Below, piece after piece: positions 16,250-24,589 of a stretch of DNA of 64,000 nucleotides (the stretch's first letter is position 1; every line of letters starts with the position of its first letter). The translations under genes and the position numbers were made by a program. The stretch is from the NCBI GenBank assembly GCA_024400295.1, contig JAKSNA010000001.1, positions 62,001 through 126,000 on the forward strand. The letters are read 5' to 3'. The DNA comes from Bacteroidales bacterium (GTDB taxonomy: Bacteria > Bacteroidota > Bacteroidia > Bacteroidales > F082). The notes below the pieces were generated by a model. That model searched no databases and was not told the DNA's origin. It saw only the letters and a list, made by a program, of their open reading frames with translations.

Positions 16250-17917
16250 ATGACGACATACAGGAGAGAGACGGCAAAGACCTTTACTAAAGAAGAAGAA
16301 CACCGCTTCCGCGAGTTGATGAACACCATGGCCAAAAGCGTTAAGGGTTACACCAACAGAAAGATTGGCGATGCGCTGAAGATTGTAAGTGTTTATGACA
16401 CACCGTTTTACAAATTGGTTCTCAAGACGCAGAACGACACGCGCACGATACGCTCAGGCCATGAACGCTATAACGGCCAGATGATTCCGCAGCGCACCGT
16501 CTTCAGCGAAAGCGATTTCAACAAATGGGACATTTGCGAAGCCCCGAAGCCATACCGCAACGCGAGCATGTCTTTTTATGTGAGCGGCTCGAAACATATA
16601 GAGAAATGCCCGACATGCAACGCAACTGGTGTCGTGGCGTGCGGCAACTGCGGAGGAAAAGGCTCCGTAAGATGCAGCAAATGCGGCGGAAGCGGCACTG
16701 AGCATCATGAAGAACTCGTAAGGGAAATATGTCCGTCATGCCACGGCACCGGCGGCACCAAGACAGTGGAGCAAGGCACCGGCCGCGAGTTGAGCAGAAA
16801 CTGCTGTTACCGTTGCGGCGGCAACGGATATATCAACGTGAAACAGCAGATTCCAAGCACCTGCTCATCGTGCGGCGGCAGCGGACGGAAGACCTGCGGC
16901 ACATGCAACGGAAGCGGCAGACTCACCTGCTCGACGTGCGGCGGCAACGGCAAGGTGGTCTATTACTTGGCCGTTGACCAGAATGCATCTGTCAAACACG
17001 ACACCAAATTCATCATGACCGGCGACCTGCCTTCGGATGAGAAAGTGAAATATGTGGAGTCGTTCGACAGAACCGATGGCACGCTGATTTTCCAGCACGG
17101 CAATGACGGCATTTCATTCGACCGCAAACTCATCGGCAGCCAGGACTTCATGACCGGCACTCTGCAAAAAATGGCAGAAGACCTCGCCAACACAGCAAGC
17201 AACAAAATCATTTACAACGAGTTCCAGATTTATGAATATTCCGCCTTGACGGTCACATATCGCGTTGACAGCAAAGACTACACGTGCATACTGCAAGGTG
17301 ACTCGTGGGATGTCTTTACCGTGACCTCGCCGATCTCCGACTTCATGGACGACCTGAAGAGCAAGGTGATAAGTCTCACCAAGATGCGGCGTTACGGCAG
17401 CGCATGGACGGTGATGAAACGTATTCTCAACTTCCCGCAAGCGGGCGACAATGAGCGGAAAGTGAAGGAAGACCTTGAAGATGCCATGAAGCGATCCACA
17501 AAACTCGGCGTCAGATTCGCATTTCTCGCCTTCGTGCTCGCAATGCTCCCGTTGCTGGCGCATTATTTCAAAAACTACGAATTGCTGTCGCCTTGGGCAC
17601 ATTGGATCGTTGACAAGCTGAGTGTCAGAACCGGTTTGGGAATCATCTTCTATCTCATATTCAACGCGATATGCCTGTCGCAAATCGAGTTGCCGAAATT
17701 CACATATCTGCGTGAAAAGATGCCGGTGAGGTTCCTGCTCGGGTTCTGCCACGGCATTGTGTGCCAGGCATTTATCGTTCTCGGCTTCATTTTCCTCGAC
17801 TGGATCGGTGTCATCCCGATTTTAGACCTGATGCTGTTCGTTGCCATATACGCCATTATACTCTTGATAATCATGCTGGTTCATGTTTGCAAATGGCTTA
17901 TCGGATTGATATTTTAG
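16250..17917 (+). CDS. Membrane protein with DnaJ-type CxxCxGxG zinc-finger array
   Basis: This 555-aa protein has an uncharacterised N-terminal region of about 115 residues. Then come eight CxxCxGxG motifs (first CPTCNATG, last CSTCGGNG, about residues 119-238), a soluble domain of about 150 residues, and four or so hydrophobic segments from about residue 420 to the end. In DnaJ four such motifs bind two zinc ions and help hold unfolded substrates; here the number is doubled and there is no J domain (no HPD motif). A membrane-tethered zinc chaperone or redox protein is possible, but the role is unknown. It forms an operon with the small membrane protein before it. Confidence 0.75.
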   Translation: MTTYRRETAKTFTKEEEHRFRELMNTMAKSVKGYTNRKIGDALKIVSVYDTPFYKLVLKTQNDTRTIRSGHERYNGQMIPQRTVFSESDFNKWDICEAPKPYRNASMSFYVSGSKHIEKCPTCNATGVVACGNCGGKGSVRCSKCGGSGTEHHEELVREICPSCHGTGGTKTVEQGTGRELSRNCCYRCGGNGYINVKQQIPSTCSSCGGSGRKTCGTCNGSGRLTCSTCGGNGKVVYYLAVDQNASVKHDTKFIMTGDLPSDEKVKYVESFDRTDGTLIFQHGNDGISFDRKLIGSQDFMTGTLQKMAEDLANTASNKIIYNEFQIYEYSALTVTYRVDSKDYTCILQGDSWDVFTVTSPISDFMDDLKSKVISLTKMRRYGSAWTVMKRILNFPQAGDNERKVKEDLEDAMKRSTKLGVRFAFLAFVLAMLPLLAHYFKNYELLSPWAHWIVDKLSVRTGLGIIFYLIFNAICLSQIELPKFTYLREKMPVRFLLGFCHGIVCQAFIVLGFIFLDWIGVIPILDLMLFVAIYAIILLIIMLVHVCKWLIGLIF

Positions 17918-17979
17918 CTTGCTGAATCAAAAAGACAATGAAGTTTTAAAGTTAGGCGGACAGCAATAATTTTTTTCAC

Positions 17980-17987
17980 TATTTTTG
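17980..17987 (+). promoter_or_regulatory. Promoter -7 element for the PNGase F-like gene
   Basis: TATTTTTG matches TAnnTTTG and lies 24 bases before the ATG at 18012. Confidence 0.55.
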
Positions 17988-18011
17988 CCACGAATTTCAT
18001 AACTGAATATC

Positions 18012-20624
18012 ATGAAAAAACTTTTACTGACCATTTTATTAGCGACTTCGGCTTTGTTGGCTTCTGCCCAGACCGTTGTCGAAATCGACTTCAACAATTT
18101 CAATGACAATGCTGCCTTAAACGGACAACACGGCTGGACAGCCCGTCCGCACAGTGCTGGCAACGGCGGCAACCCGATTTACAGCGGTTACATCGGTCCG
18201 CGCGGCATGATGACCCCCGACGAGACCATCGGCGTGTTCTCTGTCTGCTCCGGCACGAGCTTCGGTGACATCGCGACGCACAGCCTCAGTGAATACGGCT
18301 TCGACTTCTCGACTGGCGGAGTCATTGAGATTGAATGTGACATGTGGCGCGAATGGTGGGGCGACCTCTTCGGCATCGGCTACGACGGCAACGGCGACGG
18401 CGTAGTGCTGCCTCCCATCCAGGGCAACTACGAACCTGTCAAGCCTAACGCCAACAGCACCAGCCCTGACGGTGGCATCTACATGCTGACAACGGGCATC
18501 AACGAAGAGAATCCCGCGGCTTTCATGAACGGCATCGTGCTGCCTGACAACACCATGCCCGCCGATTTCGACTTTGAGCCGCACCAGCAATGGTACCGAT
18601 GGAAGGTCTCCATCGACTTAGACGCCAACGGCGGCGCAGGTGCAGTCACATTATATATGATGCGTGATGTCCCGAACGGCGAGTTCGAGCCGGTACCTGA
18701 ATGCCAAGGCATTCCTGCGGGACTGACGCCAGGCTCAGGCGACAAGTTCGACCCGGCCATGTGGAACGGCATCTTCATGCTTAACAGCGGCTACGGCGGC
18801 TTCGACAACTTCACCGTACGTCACATCCCTGGCGGACTGGCATCGCAGTTCATCGACTTTGAGAATATCACAGACAAGCTCGTCAGCAATGCGCCAATCA
18901 CCCTGAACGCCACGGCAAGCTCAGGCCTCCCTGTCACCTTTGAACTGACACAAGGTCCGGCGACGCTCAACGGCAACATCCTCACTCTGACAGGCGAAGA
19001 AGGATTAGTCAAGGTGAAAGCCATCCAGGAAGGCGACGGCACCCAATGGCAGCCGGCACCGTCAGTCACACGCTCGTTCTATGTCGTTGACCCACAGAAT
19101 TACACGCCTGAGATCACGATACGCCGTCCTTACGAAGGCACGATGGTATATTTGCCGAACTTCGACAAACCTGTGTTGGTAGTATTAAGTGCCTATATCG
19201 AACACGGTGACGCCATCAAGTTCGAGGAGGTGAAATGCACCATCAACGGCGAAGATGTCATCTTGAAGACTGACTACCCCGACAATCCGGCAAACGGTTA
19301 TTGGTACACCTCATGGCAGCCGACAGCTGAAGGCACTTACAACATGACTGCGAGCATCACGCAATCTGGAGGCAAAGTCACTACGAAATCAAACACTTTT
19401 GAAGTTACCACAAATTATGATAACATCAACGTCACCGCTTTTGACGGCGACCTTATCGTGACACCTCAGACCGAGAGTGTGTTTGGCGACTACCCATTCC
19501 CGACACACGTCAACGCATTCAAAACCATCAACATGCACTACGACCACAACTGTGTCGGCACTTGCGACCCATACGACCGCGTCGGCTACTGCCGCGTCAA
19601 GAACTATCGCGGAGAATGGGTCGAGCTGTTCCGTTACATCACGCCATTCGGCGTGGAATGCTCTGATGATCAGGATGTGACTGATTTCACGACAGTACTG
19701 CAAGGCCTCGTTGAGTTTGAGCTTTATTTCCAGACATGGACAAACGACGGCTACAACCCGACAGCCATTTTTGAATACACAAAAGGAACTCCTGATTACG
19801 CCTACGTCAGCATGACCGAACTCTGGAACGGCAACTATGCCTTCGGCGATTACGAGAACAGATGCCCTGTGCCGGCACGCAATGTCAATCTGGATTTCGG
19901 CGTCGAGAAAGCCAATCTGCGGCTTGTCACGACAGGTCACAAATGGAGCAGCGGAACCAACGGCAACTACAACACGGGCAACGCCGCCGAGTTCTACGAG
20001 GCGACACATAACATCAAAATCAACGGTGCCACCAAATACACACAGCATCTGTGGAGGACCTGCAACCCCAACCCGGCCGGCTGCCAGCCGCAGAACGGCA
20101 CATGGACATACAACCGCAGCGGATGGTGTCCGGGCAGCTTAGCCATGGTCTGGAACTTCAGCCTCGATGAATACATCTCGACAGGAACGACACAGATAGT
20201 TTATGAGTTCGACCCTGATTACGTGGATGAATGCCATCCGAACTATCCCGACTGTGTGAATGGACAGAACAACTGCCCGAACTGTCAAGACTCTGACAAT
20301 CCGTTACTTAGAGTTTCCGGAAAGCTCGTAACATTCAGCAACGACATGGGACTTTTGTTAAGCACGCCGGAACATCACGATGCTTACGAAGATCCTTTCA
20401 ATGTGAACATCACTCCAAATCCGGCAAGGAACACGATGACAATCTCGACCGACTATGAACTCGGCCGCATATCAGTGCATATCCTTAACGCACAAGGTGT
20501 TGAAGTCAAAGGTTTTAACCTTGAAGGCTCCAAGACCATCAATGTCAGCGACCTGCCTGCGGGAATGTATTTTGTCAACCTCATCGGCGGCAAAGTCGTG
20601 ACAAGAAAAGTTGTGATAGAATAA
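18012..20624 (+). CDS. Secreted PNGase F-like amidase with type IX sorting domain
   Basis: This 870-aa exported protein has a signal peptide (1-19, ending ASA). Residues 20-275 resemble a lectin/jelly-roll module and 276-465 hold Ig-like modules. Residues about 470-775 align by eye with Elizabethkingia PNGase F: TCDPYDRV against TCDEWDRY, RYITPFG, QDVTDFTTVLQG, KGTPDYAY and NRSGWCPGSLAM. Asp522 corresponds to catalytic Asp60 and Glu660 to Glu206, while Gln574 replaces Glu118. The end (800-870, TPNPARN to TRKVVIE) is a type A T9SS sorting domain. It should remove N-glycans from host or plant glycoproteins at the cell surface. The Gln substitution may weaken or change activity. Confidence 0.8.
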   Translation: MKKLLLTILLATSALLASAQTVVEIDFNNFNDNAALNGQHGWTARPHSAGNGGNPIYSGYIGPRGMMTPDETIGVFSVCSGTSFGDIATHSLSEYGFDFSTGGVIEIECDMWREWWGDLFGIGYDGNGDGVVLPPIQGNYEPVKPNANSTSPDGGIYMLTTGINEENPAAFMNGIVLPDNTMPADFDFEPHQQWYRWKVSIDLDANGGAGAVTLYMMRDVPNGEFEPVPECQGIPAGLTPGSGDKFDPAMWNGIFMLNSGYGGFDNFTVRHIPGGLASQFIDFENITDKLVSNAPITLNATASSGLPVTFELTQGPATLNGNILTLTGEEGLVKVKAIQEGDGTQWQPAPSVTRSFYVVDPQNYTPEITIRRPYEGTMVYLPNFDKPVLVVLSAYIEHGDAIKFEEVKCTINGEDVILKTDYPDNPANGYWYTSWQPTAEGTYNMTASITQSGGKVTTKSNTFEVTTNYDNINVTAFDGDLIVTPQTESVFGDYPFPTHVNAFKTINMHYDHNCVGTCDPYDRVGYCRVKNYRGEWVELFRYITPFGVECSDDQDVTDFTTVLQGLVEFELYFQTWTNDGYNPTAIFEYTKGTPDYAYVSMTELWNGNYAFGDYENRCPVPARNVNLDFGVEKANLRLVTTGHKWSSGTNGNYNTGNAAEFYEATHNIKINGATKYTQHLWRTCNPNPAGCQPQNGTWTYNRSGWCPGSLAMVWNFSLDEYISTGTTQIVYEFDPDYVDECHPNYPDCVNGQNNCPNCQDSDNPLLRVSGKLVTFSNDMGLLLSTPEHHDAYEDPFNVNITPNPARNTMTISTDYELGRISVHILNAQGVEVKGFNLEGSKTINVSDLPAGMYFVNLIGGKVVTRKVVIE

Positions 20625-20638
20625 ACAGTCTGAATATT

Positions 20639-22294
20639 TTAAAACTGCAAAATAACCTCCGCGGCCTTCAGTGCTTCGGGGGTTATTTTGTCGTTGCTCA
20701 ACATCTTGGCGATCTCTGCAACGCGTTCATCATGAGTGAGTTGTCTGATGTTGGAATGAGTCTTTTCGCCGCTGTTGTCTTTGAAAACGAAGAAATGCTG
20801 TCTCGCCTTGGAAGCGATTTGCGGCAGATGAGTTATTGATACGAGTTGCAGCCTCTCCCCCATCTTTTGCATGATGTCGCCGAGTTTCGACGCCACCTCG
20901 CCGGAGACACCAGTGTCAATCTCATCGAAAATGAGCGTGGGGATATAGTTCTTTCCTGCTGCCACCGCCTTGATTGCCAGCATCAGACGAGAGAGTTCGC
21001 CGCCCGACGCAACACGCGACATATCGTCCGGAACTATGCCTTTGTTTGCTGAAAACAAGAAACGCACCTTGTCGAGACCCGTGTTTGAGAAATCATTGAG
21101 CTTTGAACACTCAATCTCAAAGACGCCGTGCGGCATGGCAAGTTGCCGTATGATGTCAACCACAGCTTTCTCGAACGACTTCTTCGCATTCAAACGTCTG
21201 TCGGACAACAGCTTAGCGAGTTTCAACAATTCGTCTCTGGTCTTTTTCAGTTCAATTTCCTTTGCGGAAATCTGTCCGTCGATATTTGAAAAGGCATCAA
21301 CTTTCTCAGAAAGCTCAGTCCTGACTTTCAGCAGTGCGGCGTAATCAGAGATATGATGTTTCATCATAAGACGTTGGATCAGGTCGAAGCGTTCTTGCAG
21401 AGTCTCGAGCGAATCTTGGTCAAACTGCGTGCTATCCTGCATTGAATCAATGTCATGTGCGATATCTTTGAGTTCAATTCTCGCTGACTCGATGCGTTCG
21501 GCATACGACTCCGCCTGCGGCATGAATTTCTTCAGATGCTCGACATTTGACTTCAACTCATTAAGTTGTTCGAGTATGGATATTTCAGATTCCTGAAGCA
21601 GGTTTGCTGACTGAGCCAGCAGTGTCTTCACTTCCTCTGCATTTTCGAGAAGTTCAAGACGTTGTGCAACATCTTCATATTCATCATCTTGAAGGTTCGC
21701 TTTCAGCAGTTCGTCAAGTTGAAACGACATGAAATCGTTTTCGGCAAGATTCTTCCGTGACATCTCGCGAAGACGGTCAAGCTCGTTCAAACATGATGAA
21801 TATGAATGGTAAACTTTCTGATATTCAGCGAGCAACGACAAGTTATCGGCGGCATCATCGAGCATGTTCAGTTGGAAACTCACATTTGTCAGAAGCAGCG
21901 AGTCATGTTGTGAATGAATATCAACGAGTTGATTTCCAAGTTCTTTGATTTGCTGCAACGACACCGGCGTATCGTTGATAAAGGCGCGAGATTTCTTTGA
22001 GGTTGAGAGTTCCCTTCTCAGCACGCATTCGTTTTCAAAATCGAGGTCATTCTCATCGAAAAAAGGTTTAAGCCGCTCATCACCAAGCAGAAACGTTGCT
22101 TCGACCACACATTTTTTCGTTTCATCAAGCATCACATTAGAATCGGCACGATCGCCGAGAACGAAGCCTAATGCGCCGAGGAGAATCGACTTGCCGGCAC
22201 CGGTCTCACCGGTTATGGCACTGAAGCCGTTGTCAAAATCGATTGACAGCGAATCAATCAGAGCGTAGTTTGAGACAGTCAGATGTCTGAGCAT
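20639..22294 (-). CDS. recN: DNA repair protein RecN
   Basis: RecN is an SMC-like ATPase acting in double-strand-break repair. The 551-aa product has Walker A GETGAGKS near residue 30, long coiled-coil arms (about 150-370), an ABC signature in SGGELSRLMLAIK and Walker B LIFDEIDTGVSGEV. It converges on the PNGase F-like gene with a 14-bp gap and no terminator between. Upstream on the same strand is the DUF4835 gene, a usual Bacteroidales neighbour. Confidence 0.95.
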   Translation of the reverse strand: MLRHLTVSNYALIDSLSIDFDNGFSAITGETGAGKSILLGALGFVLGDRADSNVMLDETKKCVVEATFLLGDERLKPFFDENDLDFENECVLRRELSTSKKSRAFINDTPVSLQQIKELGNQLVDIHSQHDSLLLTNVSFQLNMLDDAADNLSLLAEYQKVYHSYSSCLNELDRLREMSRKNLAENDFMSFQLDELLKANLQDDEYEDVAQRLELLENAEEVKTLLAQSANLLQESEISILEQLNELKSNVEHLKKFMPQAESYAERIESARIELKDIAHDIDSMQDSTQFDQDSLETLQERFDLIQRLMMKHHISDYAALLKVRTELSEKVDAFSNIDGQISAKEIELKKTRDELLKLAKLLSDRRLNAKKSFEKAVVDIIRQLAMPHGVFEIECSKLNDFSNTGLDKVRFLFSANKGIVPDDMSRVASGGELSRLMLAIKAVAAGKNYIPTLIFDEIDTGVSGEVASKLGDIMQKMGERLQLVSITHLPQIASKARQHFFVFKDNSGEKTHSNIRQLTHDERVAEIAKMLSNDKITPEALKAAEVILQF

Positions 22295-22357
22295 AGCAGG
22301 TGTTTTAGGTGTTCAGTGTGTGTTTGCACTTTGAAAATAATTGCGTGCGTCAGCTCC

Positions 22358-22386
22358 TTTCAGCTTTCAACTTTTAACTTTTTACT
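22358..22386 (-). repeat. Heptamer-type repeat at the end of the DUF4835 gene
   Basis: On the minus strand GAAAGTAAAAAGTTAAAAG is followed by TTGAAAGCTGAAAG. This is the same AGTTAAA/AGTTGAA heptamer class as 396-438 and 4821-4863, and it begins at the last codons of the gene. Confidence 0.6.
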
Positions 22387-23290
22387 TTCTTGCGTTCAGC
22401 AGTTGCTCGTATTCCTCAGCGTGAGACGCATCAATATCACGGAAGATGTTCACAGCCTTAGTCTTTTCCTGCTGCGGTCCTTCAGAATAGATGCTTTTCC
22501 ACTCGCCGCGCTTTGTGTCGCAGAGTATTGTCAGATAATAAAGATTCGGCTTGCTTGAATAAACCTGTTTGACGCATTCGAGTGATTTTGTTATCGCGTT
22601 ACGGCCTTCATCAATTTTCCCATTGCCCATGACATCAAGTCCAAGTCTGTGATATTCATAGACATATTGGCGTAATGGTTTGAAAGTCTCATTGGTCATG
22701 TTTTCCAGAAGCCAGTAGCGGTTCCTGTTACTGTCGAATGCTTTCCAGCCCGGTTCGGTTGCGCTCTGGGCGGCATCCACCACTTTCTCGGCAGCCTCGA
22801 AGAAATTCTCACCGCCGTACAGTCCGAATGAATCGAAATAAATGCCCATCGAATAGTAGGCATAGAACGCCAGCAACGACGTGAGATTTGACATGAACAT
22901 ATTTTCATTGAAGTCAAGTTGCTGGCCTTCAATGTATTCAAACGAAAAATCGTTATCAACGTAATTAAACAGCGGGGTTGTGATTGAAGCGTTGAAGACC
23001 GGACGTCTCACCGCGATATTAAGTTGTCCGGAGATATTATTTCCGTCTCTGTTCGACACCGTGATTGCGATAGCGCCTTCGATGCGTTCATTTTCCTCAA
23101 GTTTGATATTGGTCCAGACCCTGTTATTCAAGAAAGTGATGATACTTTCCTGCAAAGACTCGAATACACGCTGATCTGTTCCGGAGACCTGTTTGGAATT
23201 CACTGTCACGTCAAAGTTAAGTTCCTGTGCGCTTAGGCTGTTGGCAATCAGGCATACCAGCAGGAGCAATGGCAGAAATAATCTCTTCAT
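22382..23290 (-). CDS. DUF4835 protein (PorD-like)
   Basis: This 302-aa protein has a signal peptide (cleavage near LSAQ) and the DUF4835 layout: ELNFDVTVNSKQV, FESLQESIITFLNNRVWT, GQLNIAVRRPVF and TTPLFNYVDNDFSFEY. A Porphyromonas gingivalis member, PorD, has been linked to type IX secretion, and the three T9SS-sorted proteins in this window show that the organism has that system. The exact role is unknown. It lies between the rpoZ-like gene and recN; in many Bacteroidales coaBC sits just before it, and here it does not. Confidence 0.82.
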   Translation of the reverse strand: MKRLFLPLLLLVCLIANSLSAQELNFDVTVNSKQVSGTDQRVFESLQESIITFLNNRVWTNIKLEENERIEGAIAITVSNRDGNNISGQLNIAVRRPVFNASITTPLFNYVDNDFSFEYIEGQQLDFNENMFMSNLTSLLAFYAYYSMGIYFDSFGLYGGENFFEAAEKVVDAAQSATEPGWKAFDSNRNRYWLLENMTNETFKPLRQYVYEYHRLGLDVMGNGKIDEGRNAITKSLECVKQVYSSKPNLYYLTILCDTKRGEWKSIYSEGPQQEKTKAVNIFRDIDASHAEEYEQLLNARK

Positions 23291-23318
23291 ATTCGTTGAT
23301 TAAATGTTTCAAGTCAAA

Positions 23319-23352
23319 TCACACCACCCGACATTTCAATCGGATGGTGTGA
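23319..23352 (-). terminator. Hairpin between the rpoZ-like and DUF4835 genes
   Basis: Arms TCACACCATCC and GGGTGGTGTGA (minus strand) form an almost perfect 11-bp stem with a 12-base loop, followed by TTTGACTT. It lies just before the DUF4835 gene, where coaBC is often found. It could end the bamD-rpoZ transcript, though the T-run is weak. Confidence 0.5.
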
Positions 23353-23379
23353 CAACAATCTGATTATAAATGACTTTTA

Positions 23380-23718
23380 TTAAAAGTCACCTTCTTTCTC
23401 CTTGTTCGGGTTACGATAGTAGAGTTCATCGTTCAGGAACTCTTCGATTGCGATAAGAGTCGGCTTTGGCAGTTTCTCATAGAATTTTGCCACTTCGATC
23501 TGTTCTTTGTTTTCGAAGACTTCTTCGAGGGTGTCGTTGCTTGAGGCGAACTCCTCGATTTTCTTGTTGAGTTCCTGTTTCATCTCTGTAGAGATCTGGT
23601 CGGCTCTTTTTGACAGGAGCGCTACGGTCTCATAAATGTTACCTGTACCAACATAGAACTGGTCTTTCTGACGGGTTATAGCGGTTGTCTCCGCCTTTAC
23701 TTTTCTAAAATCCAACAT
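23380..23718 (-). CDS. RNA polymerase omega-like (Rpb6 family) protein
   Basis: This 112-aa protein matches the Bacteroidetes form of omega/Rpb6. The N-terminal part has TGNIYETVALLSKRADQIS, equivalent to the RPB6 N-x-Y-E and R-A-x-Q-I pattern that binds the beta-prime subunit. The C-terminal half is an extension specific to this phylum. It would help assemble RNA polymerase. It lies 6 bases after bamD, a conserved Bacteroidales arrangement. A small palindrome (GACTTTTATTAAAAGTC) overlaps its stop codon. Confidence 0.78.
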   Translation of the reverse strand: MLDFRKVKAETTAITRQKDQFYVGTGNIYETVALLSKRADQISTEMKQELNKKIEEFASSNDTLEEVFENKEQIEVAKFYEKLPKPTLIAIEEFLNDELYYRNPNKEKEGDF

Positions 23719-23724
23719 TTTACT

Positions 23725-24525
23725 TTAATTATATTTACTTAATTTTTCTCTGATTTCATTTACGATAGGCTCAATATCAGGTATGAAGCTGCTTTCCGGA
23801 AAGATATACGACAGTGTATTGAACTTTTCGACAGCCAGCTCATAGCGTTCACGTTTTTTGGCATCAACGCTTTTTTCGGCGTAACGGTAGTAATTCACAA
23901 CCATATAGGCGAGGATTTCCTCACGGTGTGCGGTGCCGGGATAGTCTTTCATGAAAGTCTCGAAAGATGTCGTCGCCGCCTGATATTCCTCCATTTTGTA
24001 ATAAAGCATGCAATTCCTGTAGTCTTTCTCCTCAAGTTTCATTCTGAGCGTGTCAATCTTACCGTTGGCGACATCTACGAGTTCGCTTTTCGGGAAAAGA
24101 TCTATAAAGTTCTGAAACTCAGTGATTGCGGTTTTTGTATCCGTCTGGTCCAAGCTCGCGCCAGGGGAGATATTGTAGTAGCACATCGCGCTGTTGAAGA
24201 TCGCATTCTCTGTCCTGAACGCATACGGATAATTCGCCGCATAACGTTTATAATACTGACTTGCAATCTCGTAATCGGCTTTCTTGTAATAACACTCCGC
24301 GGTCAGGAAAGCGATGTTCTCGCCTTCGGCTTTCCCGCGATACGCCGACTGCAACACGTCAAACAGCTGAAGCGCACGGTCATAGTTTTTCTTATCGTAG
24401 TACCTCAAAGCCTCAGCGTACTTGGCTTCGTTGTCCGTGCTTTTCAGTAATTTCGTATATTTGCTGCATGACGTGAGCATCACGAAACTCAACATTATCA
24501 GTATTATAAACCTACTTTTTTGCAT
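23725..24525 (-). CDS. bamD: Outer-membrane assembly lipoprotein BamD
   Basis: This 266-aa lipoprotein (lipobox MLTSC, Cys20) is composed of TPR helices, as in BamD: RALQLFDVLQSAYRGKAEGENIAFLTAECYYK is split over two repeats, then FIDLFPKSELVD and FMKDYPGTAHREEILAYM. It works with BamA in the outer membrane to insert beta-barrel proteins. A TAATTTTG element lies only 4 bases before the ATG on the coding strand, so the message has a very short leader or starts slightly downstream. The rpoZ-like gene follows in the same operon. Confidence 0.88.
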   Translation of the reverse strand: MQKSRFIILIMLSFVMLTSCSKYTKLLKSTDNEAKYAEALRYYDKKNYDRALQLFDVLQSAYRGKAEGENIAFLTAECYYKKADYEIASQYYKRYAANYPYAFRTENAIFNSAMCYYNISPGASLDQTDTKTAITEFQNFIDLFPKSELVDVANGKIDTLRMKLEEKDYRNCMLYYKMEEYQAATTSFETFMKDYPGTAHREEILAYMVVNYYRYAEKSVDAKKRERYELAVEKFNTLSYIFPESSFIPDIEPIVNEIREKLSKYN

Positions 24526-24529
24526 GGCG

Positions 24530-24537
24530 CAAAATTA
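24530..24537 (-). promoter_or_regulatory. Promoter -7 element for bamD
   Basis: On the minus strand TAATTTTG (24537 to 24530) matches TAnnTTTG. It is so close to the ATG at 24525 that a near-leaderless message would result. Confidence 0.45.
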
Positions 24538-24589
24538 CATTTTTTTTAGTTTGGTAACAACGTCTTTTTTCAGAAAAAATTGCATCGGA

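Noticed and set aside
16610..16960. Repeated TGCGGCGGC-type DNA considered as a repeat element
   Set aside because: It is the codon pattern of the CxxCxGxG zinc fingers.
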